The translations under genes were made by a program, and so were the position numbers. A model generated the notes under the pieces. The model saw nothing but the letters and a program-made list of their open reading frames with translations. It did not search any database and was not told where the DNA came from. Shown here piece by piece: positions 1-10,842 of a DNA stretch of 64,000 bases. Source of the DNA: Asparagopsis taxiformis (Eukaryota; Rhodophyta; Florideophyceae; Bonnemaisoniales; Bonnemaisoniaceae); the NCBI GenBank assembly GCA_030407315.1, contig JALQPE010003117.1:1-64000 (forward strand), read 5' to 3'. The first letter of the stretch is position 1. Each line of letters starts with the position of its first letter.

Positions 1-1201
1 ACATCGGAATCAACCACAACAGTCAGACCCGAAACCAACCTTCCTCGCTGCTTACTTTCAAAACTCGCACACTTACCTTACCCGTTCCATCCTGCACACA
101 ATACAAACCATAAGTCACGTAATCGTGTAGCCAAGAAAAGTAGTCAGCATTCCCATCTTCGCACAACCGGTCTGGGCGCCCAATGTGACTTACCTTCCGT
201 CACCACTATTCCTCCATCACCTACGCAACATAGGATTCAATCGCAACAGTCAGATTGAAAACCAACGTTTCCCTCGCTACATACCCTGAGAACTCGCAAA
301 TAATACCTCTCATCCATCCTACACACAATACAAACCATGATCCAAAAACCTTGCAATGAATAATAATCATAGTCAGCAGTCCATATCTTCGCAAAGCACA
401 TCTTGGCACCAATGAAACTTACCTTCCGTCATCAACATTCCTGCATCATCTACACAACATCGGAATCAACCACAAAAGTCAGACTCAAAACCAACCTTCC
501 CTCGCAGCATACTTTCAAAACTTCACGTACCTCTCTTCCATCCTCCGCTCAATACACACACACCATGAGTCAACAGGCTTCCAATGAAAATATCGCATCA
601 ACGGAAAATAGTCAGACTCAAAACCCACGCTTCCCTCAATGGATACCCTAGAGGGTAGAGGATGGAACGAAGGTACGTGCGCGAATCTTGATCAAGATTC
701 GCGCACGTAACTTCATTCCATCCTTACACTAAACAAAGCAAAGGCGGTCAAAGAATCTCAGTCGGTGATGAGGGCGGAGTGGAGCCTGCGGCGTCGACCG
801 GACAGCTTTCAGCGTCCGCTTAAGTCTTGCTGTGCATACTCGAAATCATCGCCGGCAGTGAGATTGAGTATGGACCAAGCCATGGTCTCTGAATCCCGAA
901 CAATGAGATCCGGATCGAGAAAAAACAACGAATATAAACATATAATCAATATATATGAAATCCATTTGCTTTCCTTACATGATCCGTGGCATATCCGCTG
1001 TAAAGCACATTCAGATTCCACGAAGTTCGGAAATAAAAAAGTTTATTATTACAAATGAATTAATTGAAAATTCATCTCCCAGGGCAGTCGTTCGTCCTTC
1101 CATGCACACGTTGCCAGCACGCAATGTGAATGTAACAGTTGGAAATGATTGAACTCTCGGTTAAATCCACCGTTGGGATGTCAGCTGGAGTGAGGCACAA
1201 A
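1..1201 (+). repeat. Left arm of long inverted repeat (IR-L)
   Basis: This stretch reappears in reverse complement at about 31768-32850, with scattered substitutions and small indels. The best-matching core is 730-1201, paired with 31768-32225. The first 650 bases are degenerate tandem monomers of roughly 100-220 bp, each holding a block resembling CAACAGTCAGACTCAAAACC (near 25, 250, 470 and 605). The arm continues beyond the window start, so its outer end is unseen. Matching stops at about 1201 here and about 31768 on the right. No credible gene lies in it; the short ORFs are by-products of the monomers. It may be the terminal or subterminal repeat of a large DNA transposon whose transposase begins about 260 bp inward once element A is removed. 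Confidence 0.85.
660..723. repeat. 64-bp near-perfect palindrome in IR-L
   Basis: Arms 660-691 and 692-723 are reverse complements with 2 mismatches in 32 and no spacer; the centre is CTTGATCAAG. The matching place in the right arm (about 32230-32265) has only one half of it, so the inverted half was gained or lost in one copy. Confidence 0.85.
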
Positions 1202-1459
1202 ACTACTACCCACAAAACTACGAACACGTTACATTCCAAGTCTCGAAAGCACCCAAAAAAAATTGGTCGCATCTGGACGGCACAGTCTCCCTGTTCAGCT
1301 CGCAATCCTCCCTTTTGCGTCAAAACTCGACATGGAATGCAAGTATGGGGTGTCTTCTCTACTGCGTAGATGCTTATGCGCTCGCGCTGCATGAGCGAAC
1401 GTGTCGCTACCGTTTCAACAACCCCTCTCCCCAACATTTCAAAACGCTCGTGTCCCTGC
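1202..1459 (+). other. Upstream flank of the transposase gene, cut off by element A
   Basis: Before element A inserted, this 258-bp stretch joined directly to 13558. Joined in the frame of the downstream transposase, it stays open back to a TGA at 1392-1394, without an in-frame ATG. An ATG at 1391 is one base out of frame. It is therefore probably the 5' UTR or first codons of the transposase, or holds a spliced start. No other gene is seen. Confidence 0.4.
1455..1459. repeat. Target site duplication of element A, left copy (CCTGC)
   Basis: CCTGC lies directly before the TG that opens the LTR and is repeated directly after the closing CA of the other LTR (13553-13557). Five bases is the usual duplication for Ty3/gypsy integrases. 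Confidence 0.95.
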
Positions 1460-2110
1460 TGTATAGGTAGAAAATCCGCAAAGCGGCAAAACCACCACAC
1501 AGGTTCCCGAGCCTCGTAGTGTGGTAGGCAAGCGAATCTTGCGTCAACCGCAATAACGAGTATACCCCGAAAGGTCTGCCGAATACCGGGTGAAGGTTGG
1601 CGGGGTGCTCACGCACGAAGTGCGTATTGATGGAGCGAAAGACGTAACCCGTCGAGCTGTATAGCTAAAGCTAATTCGTCCTAGAAGGATAGAAAAGAGC
1701 GATGCAAACACTGTTCAGTGGAGTCGTAAATTCCACGTGAGTTTACGTTACCTCTAAAGGTTAAGCACTCTGGCTTAATCCAGAGGCATTTTATACTAAA
1801 CTAAGTTACTGTAAACAGTTAGGGTAGGTAGACAGTTAGGAATAAATATCCTTATGTGCACCAATCGATCCCTGATTATGGCGACTGCGGAGCCCGCGAG
1901 ATCACCGACTGTTAGTGTTACAGTGTAAAGTTAGCTGAGTCAGCTTAGTTTAAAATTTGCCCCTTGTAGGGTCTTTAGTTGTCCCAATGGTCCCTCTCCC
2001 TCACTGGTCTGAGGTACAGCGAGGCTGTTTCCATTGGTTATTCCCGAACCGGGGTCGTCCAATAGGATGTCGACACGACCCCCCAGGCCAGACCACTCCG
2101 TGGTATGACA
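1460..2110 (-). repeat. Element A 3' LTR (in element orientation)
   Basis: This 651-bp LTR is collinear with 12893-13552. The differences are about ten 1-2 base indels and only about three substitutions. A plus-strand AATAAA lies near 1840. Confidence 0.95.
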
Positions 2111-2122
2111 TCGCCCCCTCCT
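2111..2122 (-). promoter_or_regulatory. Polypurine tract of element A
   Basis: Read on the minus strand this is AGGAGGGGGCGA, directly against the 3' LTR. That is the expected place for the primer of plus-strand DNA synthesis. Confidence 0.8.
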
Positions 2123-2246
2123 AAGCCAATTGTCGTCCCGAATATTAAAATTCCAAAAATCCGTTGATTTTAAATTCCCAAATAATTTCCACCGCCGTGG
2201 CCGGCCAGCCGGGTAAAAATTTTGCGCGCCAAAAATTGGCTGTTAT

Positions 2247-2262
2247 ATTATATACCCGTGCA
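2247..2262 (+). promoter_or_regulatory. Candidate TATA box for the antisense gene of element A
   Basis: The stretch TTATATTATATACC stands in a GC-rich surround about 340 bp before the ATG at 2601. It faces opposite to gag-pol and precedes a long plus-strand reading region, so it may drive an antisense transcript. Confidence 0.45.
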
Positions 2263-2600
2263 CACGGTTCCACCCCCGAGCCTCGCTCATCCATCTGACT
2301 CACGACCCTTCGGGTTTTTCCATCCTCTTCACCGGCACTGCCGTGTTTTCCAGCCCGCCGTTCCGGATTGCGAAGCGATCGCCTGCCTGGCGATTTGAAT
2401 TCCGTACCTTTCGGTAGCTTGCTTGCGTGATACGCGACCTTTCTTGCGTTAAGGGTAACACCCGCTTTGCGTATTTTAGGTGTTCCTTTCCGGTTTCAAG
2501 AAAAGGCTCACGCCTGCTGCGACCGTACGGCTTGTCCGTTGACTTCCTCTTTGGCGATCACTAACTCCAGTGGAGTGTATAAGGGCGGAAGATCATCAGC

Positions 2601-5600
2601 ATGGCTGCACACGGTAACAGCCCACAAGGCAACATGCCTCCTCCTCGTTCAACCCGGGCGTCTTCTCGCCGACCAACAACACGCCACCAGGCGTCGCGCG
2701 CGCGAATGCGACTCCGGCTACGCCGTCAACAAACCCTTCGGCATCTGCCGCTGCAGCCCCTCTTCTGCGCAGCCGCCGGCTACCGGCTCTCAAGTCCCGC
2801 CCTCTTCAGGAATGTTCAAGCACAGGCTCCGTCGCCGTCATCCACTCGCCTTTCCACGGAACCCTCGCAGAAGGGGACGCCTCTCAGGCAAAGTCAAGTC
2901 ATCCGGCTACGCCGTCGAAGGCAATTGCTTCTTCTGCCAGTGACCCTCGCCGGAGGTAGATCTACCTCTTCTTCGAAGAAGTGGAGTCCAACGGAACACT
3001 CCGCGTTCGCCGCCAATCGACAAGCAGGGTTCTCCCCGTTCGCCTCGCCAGACGCCGGACCCGGAAGAGATTGTTGTTGATGCCCCTGCTGCTTCGCAGC
3101 CTGTTCCGACCCCCACGACTGCCGTCGCTCCTGCCACCACAGGTCGTACCATCGTTCCCCGACCCTCGGAGTATCCGGATCCATATGCGCGGAAGCCCGC
3201 TACGGCTGGCCGGTCGCGTCCAGGAATCCTTACGAAGACATGTACAGCCGTAATCGGCAATTGTTCTTGATGCTCGTAATCGCCAAGCGACCGAAGAAGT
3301 TAACCGCGGGGCTGTGGCCAGCAACTCAACGCTAGCGGCGTATGCTTATGGTGGAAGCGGGACGGCACAGCCGCAAGATACAAGCTTGGGTAGAGGTCCT
3401 CTTGTGGATCCATATCAATTTTCCGTTCCCGTGGGGAGTTCGGCGGCACCGACTCACTCTTCCCCAAAAAGGGTACCGGCTCCTTCGCCGACTGGCGTCG
3501 CGAGGGCGAATTTTATCCTTCGAATGCTTCGGAACTCATGGTCTTTGACTCACACGAGTTGCCTTTTGCAAGGTATTTGCGAGCTCCTTGGGAGTATTAT
3601 CCCTTCGCCCGTCTACCCCTCCGGAGTTCGTGAACGAGAACCACACCGACTTGCGTCGAGATCTTCGTCTGATGGTGGAGGCGTCAAACGCCGTAATCCC
3701 CATGCGCTGCCAAACAGCTGGTCAGCTTACGCTCAACTTCCTTCTTGTCGGCCGATGCGGCATTTTCGTGTTCCTCACACTTTGCAGTGTGACCGCACTT
3801 TTCTTCTTCACCCAGGCGATGCCTTGTATGTTGAGCGGATGACCCGTCGGCTGTTCGAGCCTCATTCGAACCAGGGAAGTATTCCGGATTTACCTATCAC
3901 TAGGTCAAGGTGGTTTGCGTATCCACCCCGCCCGGATACCGGTATGTTGGAATGTTATATGCGTGTACACGCCCGATACCTGACTCGGTCCACAAGCTTG
4001 CAAGTGTCGTCACTTGACTACCGAGTGTTCGGTTATCGCGCGAACCGCAACATCAATAACCGGACGGCGAACTTGGCTGTGCCGACAGCGGAGTTGAACG
4101 CGACACTTGAAGATTCCCGCTGGGAAGGCGAGAACTCGCCGCCCTTATGCTTGCCTATTGGGGATACACCAGCGATGCTGTACTTCTACAGTGTGGTCGA
4201 AGCCGATCCCCGTCCTTGGGTGAAGTCTCGGTTCCTGGACTACGTCCTTCTGGAGCGTGAACTCCTTATTGGGTTGGAGATGGCGCGTCTCGTGGAGACG
4301 AGGGGATTCATTCCGGTATTAACCAAGCACTTGGCTGCGTCGGCCGCCACTACCTGGAAGGCTTTCCATGAGGTACCGTTATCACCGGTTGTACCGAGGA
4401 CGCGTAGCGTGGATGCGAAGGTCATTGTCGACCTCCTCGAGGCTTCCTACAAGACCACCGAAGGTATCGAGGAGATTTCTTGTGCGATTGAAGGCGTGTC
4501 GCCGGAGAAGATCATTCCGTACTCGCATCCGAGCCTCCCGTTCAAGCCGGCTAAGCTGACAGCTTATTCTACCCGAGACGGGGTGGTGGTGGAGACGCCT
4601 CCCTTCCGTCGCGATGGCGAGTTCGCCGATGACGGTTATTACGCGGAAGAGCCTGCAAGTTACTCCGACGGAGATTTGGAGGATTACTTATACAAGCCCG
4701 AACGGGAGATGCATGTACCACGCCCTGGGCGTTCTACTTCGGCTGGATATCGACACGCTGATCCCGGCTTCTCGCCTCACCCGACTGTGACAGTCGCGCC
4801 CGCTTCATACGAACCTGGGGTTCCACAATCAAGTGTTCATCCGCCAGTCCCGCGGGGCTTGGCACACACCTACCCGTCAGGGCTCTTCGTCTCCTTCGGA
4901 AGCTCCGTTTCTGTCGCCCGATCGTCGATCGGGTCAGTCCGTGGATCGTGACGGCCAGGCCGGTCGTTCTACCGCTCCTGCGGATGTACTTGGGTCCCTT
5001 TAACTTCAGCGGAGCTGTTCTCGGTTACGAAGGTGCGTGAATTGGCGGAGACTCTTGGTGATGGCCAACTTTCGTCGGTATTTCCTCCGCGGGTTAGCGG
5101 TTACCCCGTTCGTGGAGCGTTGAATACCTTGGCAATGACGTGTATCACGTTGGGTACCCGGTACAAGGCTAGTCGCGAGCGACGAGATGCTGCCGAAACG
5201 CGCTATCGTGCAGAACGTGCGGGTCGCCGCTTAGCGGAAGAGAAGAACTCTCGATGGGAGCAAGATGCAGCTGCGAGGCAGAAGGTGTTTGACGAACTAC
5301 AGACACGAGTCCAGGAATTGGAAGAGGAGTTGCGCCTGGCGCGGCGTCGTATACCGCATGAGCGAGGAGGGATACGCCTAGCGCTCTGGGAACTCCAGCC
5401 AGTCTTCAACCTCAAGGAGGGACTTCCGGGCGTCGCCGGGATAGGTCACCCTCTGGTCGAGATGATGGTCGAAATGTTCGCGCTAGGCGCTCCTCAATGG
5501 TTGATGCTGATACGCCGCTGCTACAGCTTGTTGAGACGCCTGACCCTCCCAGGGCGGATTCACCTTCGGTATCCGATGATGTGGCTATCCCATCCCCGAT

Positions 5601-5802
5601 GGCATCGGTTCCTTCAGTTCCCACTGCGTCTTTACATCGCCCTCCGGCTCGGTTGCCTACTTCCCATAGGGATTCTGGTCGTGTGCGTCCTCGTGACACT
5701 CGCCGGTCCACGGCTCAGCATCCGACCAACCGGTCCTTAAGGCCATCCCCTTCCTATCCTTCGCATCAGCGTCCTCGTCCTTCCGACAACTTCCGTCGTT
5801 AA
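2601..5802 (+). pseudogene. Antisense accessory gene of element A, frameshifted, unknown function
   Basis: This gene lies between the end of pol and the 3' LTR, on the strand opposite to gag-pol. Reading from the ATG at 2601, coding character moves between frames: a basic Pro/Ser/Ala-rich N-terminus (2601-3250), an ORF at 3314-4951 whose most protein-like part starts near 3780, a coiled-coil segment rich in Arg, Glu and Ala (5033-5390), and a Pro/Ser/Arg-rich tail ending at 5802. At least three or four frameshifts or stops separate these pieces. No catalytic motif or known domain is recognised. Position and orientation recall the extra antisense ORFs of some plant LTR elements. It could be a captured host gene or a structural protein. 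The interruptions could be decay, sequence errors or introns. Confidence 0.5.
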
Positions 5803-6134
5803 CGTCTTCCTTCCCTAACCGGGTTATCTTCTTATACGCTTGTGCGTCTTGTCTTCAGGTTAGATCGTTCATCCATGCGCCGTGTGCGGCTTGATCATGT
5901 TTACCATTAAAAGGTTGGAATGTTTTTGTTTTTGTGGAATTTTTCTTTGGCCAGTTGGCGTCGTACTTCTACCGAGTCCGGTGTTTGGTGTTTGGCCAAC
6001 CCACCGGGTGCTTCTCGTGGTACCTTACCATCTCTTCTTCGTGCTCCCCAGCAGTGACGCTGCAATCACTAGCCGTTCTACTTGACGCTTCTGCGTACAA
6101 TCAGCGTAGCTGTGGGGCAACCCTATATCTTCAC
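5803..6134. other. Spacer between the antisense gene and the pol end
   Basis: This 332-bp convergent spacer separates the antisense gene (plus) from the chromodomain end of pol (minus). It is T-rich on the plus strand and shows no supported gene. Confidence 0.5.
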
Positions 6135-9100
6135 TTATCGGCGCTTCTTAGCCGTTCGTCTTTTAGACGTTTTCTTAGCCGCTTGGCGGTTCCGCTTACG
6201 GAAGTATCGGGAGATTTGTTCGTCAGGCACGTTGTGCCGTTGCGTCCACGTGGGGTCACGGTACCCGTACCACCTTACGAGGAACCACTCCTCATTATCG
6301 TCGTCGACGACATGGTCGATCAAGTCGTCTATGGCGAATTCCTGTTCTTCAGGTGGTTCTAGGTTCTGGGAGATAGCTCCCTGTTCGGTTGGAACATCTT
6401 GACTCGACGAGCGTCGTCTTCTTCCGGTGTTAGCCGTGTCACCCGTAGGGTTAAGCGGCTCAGCCGAAGTGGCTTCTTGGGATATTTCCATGCCGTGCTG
6501 CCGGCTTCTTGCTTGTCGATGAGGGCGACTATTGTTCTTCGGGCTTGTTCCGGTTGGTTCCTTCTGGGTAGATCGGCGCAGCCGGGAGAACGTCTTGTTG
6601 GCGTCTTGGGAAGCAGGTTCCTGCATTTTGTCAAGAGTTTCATCCTCGGGGAGGTCAAGTTGAGTGGACATCGGCTGTGAAGCAGCATTATCCTGACGAT
6701 GAATATCGGCCTGGGCCCCCTCCTTAAAGACGGTTCGTCTCGGACCGATACTCGGTATGTCGGTTAAAGGTTCACCCTCAACCGCGGAGCGGAATGACAA
6801 AGGCTTGGTTACAGGGTGACCTGGGGGTTGTTCGGTTGGAAGAGGTACGCGCTGCGGGCTTGATGCATCACGATGTAGGCACTCTTCCGCCATACTCGGC
6901 ACCGTGTTGGCGGTTTGGTCGTCGGTTCCCACCGCAGGTGCGGATGCTCCGTTAGAAGTTAACCGTGAGTGCGGTGTTTCCTGTTCAGGTTGTGGCGCAT
7001 ACGTCACGCGGTCGTGGCTAACTTGTTCGACAAGTCCATCCCGTTCTATGTGAACGGTTCGCCTACCGGCTTTCACGACCTTGAAAGGTCCTTGCGCTAG
7101 TGGCGTTAACTTGTTTCGTTCCCGTACCTCGGGGTTGTCAAGGTAGACGTAGTCGCCCTCCTGGAGGAGTCGTTTGGTCTCTTCCGGACTCTCCGGTCAA
7201 AGTCTCGCTTATAACGCGCTTGCGTGGCGTGTAGCCTTTGACCGGCCTTCTCAATTGCTTGAGCAATCCGTTGCAGGAAGTCCTGTTTCAAGAAAGCGTC
7301 CGGTTTTTGCCGTGTTCTTGTCGAGTGATGAAGGGAATAAGGGGGTGGTGGTCTACTTAGGATAAGGTCAAAGGGTGTCGTCCCTGTCGTGCGATGCACG
7401 TGCGTATTGTACGCGTACGTCAACGCTGGTGCGTACACGTCCCAGTCATTCTGGTTTTCGTTTACGTAGTTGCGTAACATGTTCAACAACGTACGGTTAT
7501 ACCGTTCCACCTGACCGTTGGTCTGTGGGTGGTAGGTTGTTGTGAACAAGTTCTTTGTTCCAAGTTGCAGGCAAACAGCCTGGAAAAGTTTGGAAGCAAA
7601 CTGAGGTCCGTTATCGGAGAGCAACGTCCTAGGGGGACCGTACTTGAAAATCCAGTGGGTGCAGAAGGCGACAGCCACATGGTAAGCAGTGATACTGCGT
7701 AATGGTACAACCTGTGTAAGCTTCGTGAAGCGACAGGTAATTACTAAGAGGTGAAGGTTACCCTTCTTTGTTTTAGGCAGAGGGCCTAGTAAGTCTATAG
7801 AGACTTCTTCCAGCGGTGCTGAAGCTGGGAATAGTTTCAAGGTATTAGCGTGTCTACGCAACTTGAGTCGGTTCCTGGCGCAAGCCTGACAACGTTCAAC
7901 CGTAGCGGTGATATCCGCGGCCATGGCCGGCCAGTAGTACGAGAGACGCATGGTCTCATACATACGGTTTTGTCCGGGGTGACCCGCGAGTACATCGTGA
8001 TGACACATCTTCAACAGGCGGGGCCTGAGTGTTCTTGGTACAACCACCTGGTGGGAATTGTCAAGGGTGGATTTACGTCGCAAGACACCTTTGTCATCTT
8101 CGAAGAAGACAGTGTCAGACTTCTGACTTGTCAATACTTGTTGACAAAAGTCATCAGAGCGTTGCTCCTCGATCCACTCGTTGAGTGTGATTGGTTCGGA
8201 ACCTTCTGTCTGAGGATGTGTCGTCATGACAGCTTGGTTTTCCTCCATCAGGGGGGTGTCAGCGGAAGTTCGCGCGATGAGTACATCAAAGAACCACGGG
8301 TTCATCTCTTCGGTAACAGGTATTTCCTGGTGAAGGTCATACGCGAAGAGCGTGGGTATTTCGTCATCCACTGGATGGGGGTCTGCCCCTTCCGTTTCGA
8401 CACGCGATAACGCGTCTGGTACCTGATGAACCCTGCCAGGACGATAGACTATGGTGTAGTCAAACTCCGACAGACGGAGTCGCCAACGACACAGGCGCCC
8501 TGACGGGTCAGTGATATTCATCAACCAACGCAACGCGTTATGATCGGACCTCACCACAAACTTCGTTTGTTCAAGGTACGGCCTAAGGGTAGTGACTGCC
8601 CATACTACGGCGAGACACTCGCGCTCCGTCGGAGAATATCCCCGTTCAGGTTTGGTCAAGGTCCGCGACCAATATCCTACAGGACGATAGTCGTCGTCAT
8701 CCTGCTGTTGCAACAGCGCACACCCTATCTGATACGCAGAGGCGTCTGTATCTACGATGTAGGGTTTACCCACCCTGGGCAAAGCCAGTATCGGTGGTTG
8801 CACCAGAGATTCTTTAAGTTTATCGAACGCGTGGCGTTGTTCCGCCGTTGGAGGACTTGAACCGAAGCTCGGTAGTTTGTCTTTGGTCAACATCGCGTTG
8901 AGGGGGTGGGAGATATCCGCATACCCTTTGACGAAACGGCGGAAGACACCGCAGCTCCCCAGGAAGGAACGCATTTGCGTGGGGGTGGTTGGAAAAGTTG
9001 CTTTCGCGATAGCATCCGTTGCAGTTTGGGCGACCGCCAGCCTACCTGGCATAACAACATGTCCGAGGTAGTCTACCTTAGATTCGAAGAAGTGGCACTT

Positions 9101-10842
9101 GGCCAGCTTGAGGGTTACCCCTGCAGTCTTCAACAGTGTGAGTACCTGATCCACTTGGTGGAGGTGTTCTTCCTCACTACGTGAGAAGACGATGACGTCG
9201 TCAAGATAGATGAGGCATGTTTGCCAGCGTACGCTGCTTAGGATAATGTCAATCGCTCGTTGGAACGTGGCTGGTGCATTCTTCAGCCCGAAGGGCAGTC
9301 GTTTAAACCGATACGTTCCAAGATGCGACGTGAAAGCCGTCTTATCCCGATTCTCGGAGGCAACGGGTATTTGCCAATAGCCTGAGTTGCAATCAAGCGT
9401 GGTGAACACGCGTGCATCTCCTAAGGAGTCTATGCAATCGTCCATACGGGGTAACGGATAAGCATCCGAGATGGTGATGTCGTTGAGACGTCGGTAGTCA
9501 ACGCAGAAGCGTAATTTACCATCCTTCTTGGGTACCAGGACCACTGGGCTAGCCCACTCGGAGTTCGAGGGTTCGATGACTCCTTTCTCTAGCATGGAGA
9601 TGATCTCCTTACTTGCTAGCTCCCTTCTCAAGGGTCCCATTCGGTATGGTTGTTGTCGACGTGGTCGACTTCCTTCGATTATATCAATCCGATGCTCGGT
9701 TGCTTTAATGTCTCCAAGAGACCCGTCCCACATGGACTCATGTTGCGATAGCATCGCTATAATTTTCTCCTTCAACTGTGGTTGTTGAAGGTGCTCCAAG
9801 GATACATCCTCCCGCCATTGCGGATTCTCTTTCTCCTTGGTTCCCGTCATCGGGTTGGTTAGACTGATGATACGGTTTGAGCCGGAAGAGGATAACTCAC
9901 TAGGGAGCTTTTGATCGGCTGGGCTGGGTGCTCGACGGGCAATACCGACAACCGTCCCCTTCGGGAGGTATCTTTCGGTCGAACCAAAATTGGTGAGAAT
10001 GACAGTGAAGACTGTACGAGGAATGATTTCAGCAATGCCGTTCGGCATTGAGATCCGCTGTCGGTGGAATAGTTTTTCCTTCGCCTCGAGGAGGCTTAGT
10101 CCGCCCCCAGCACAGACAACCGATGCGGTTACTTGATTCATAGGGGGAATTGTGATTTCTCTTGCTAGCCGGATCCGGTTTGACTGGTGGTCCAGATCAG
10201 TACCCTGCGAAGGGTTTGGTTCATGTACATAGCAAGAAGAAGAGTTGTTCAATTTACTCACGTTTTGCATCAGCAGGATGGCGATCGATCCACCATCGTG
10301 TACATCAATGCGCTGAGCGCGGCATCGAATTGCATCTACATGTGAGTTCATGATACTTGTTCCCAGGATAACTGGTACTGCCAGCTTAGGTGCTACAAAG
10401 AATTCTGCGTCCAGAACCTTACGTCCTAGCTGTATTAGCAGCTTGATTCTTCCTGTTATCCTGAGAGGATTACCATTGGCGTCTGCCAGTTGAGGGATGT
10501 TCCCGGTTTGCGCGGCATAGGTCTTCCATCCTTTGGGAAAGGTTGATTCTTGGACGACAGAAGGGCCTGAACCTGTGTCCATAACCATACGCATAGGCGT
10601 TAGAAGTGTCTCGGATATTCCGATGGAACCTAAAACCACGTAGTGGGCTGCCTTCAAAAGACATGCAGCCTTTGGCTGAGAGGGGAGGGGATAAGGGATA
10701 TCCCCGGTTGGTGTCTGGGTAGGACGGTTCAACCGCGTTGGTATCTCCGTTCCACCCTGTGGAGGTGTGGATGGTGAGATGTCCACCTTACAGCTAAGCT
10801 GTTCCACCTCCTGGCGGGAGCGCGACACCTCACTCCCCCCGG
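6135..10842 (-). CDS. pol: Element A pol: protease, RT, RNase H, integrase, chromodomain (one frameshift)
   Basis: This is the polyprotein that copies and integrates the element. On the minus strand, the aspartic protease motif MDTGSG is near 10575. Reverse transcriptase runs about 9700-9100 with [16 protein letters not shown] and the catalytic IYLDDVIVFS near 9200. RNase H has DTDASAYQIG near 8740. The integrase zinc module (HH..CQAC) is near 7870-8000, and the catalytic core has SIDLLG (near 7795), SDNGPQF (near 7612) and NGQVERYNR (near 7505). The GPF/Y module lies near 7085-7100 and a chromodomain (EEWFLVRWYGYRDPTW) near 6190-6330. The frame is open from the gag end to about 7190, then shifts by one base into the frame ending at 6135. 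Pol is in a different frame from gag and its open frame overlaps the gag end, which suggests programmed frameshifting. The first ATG is not meaningful. Confidence 0.95.

Noticed and set aside
3314..4951. The 545-codon ORF as an envelope gene of element A
   Set aside because: It reads opposite to gag-pol, has no signal peptide or membrane segment pattern, and is only part of a longer frameshifted gene.
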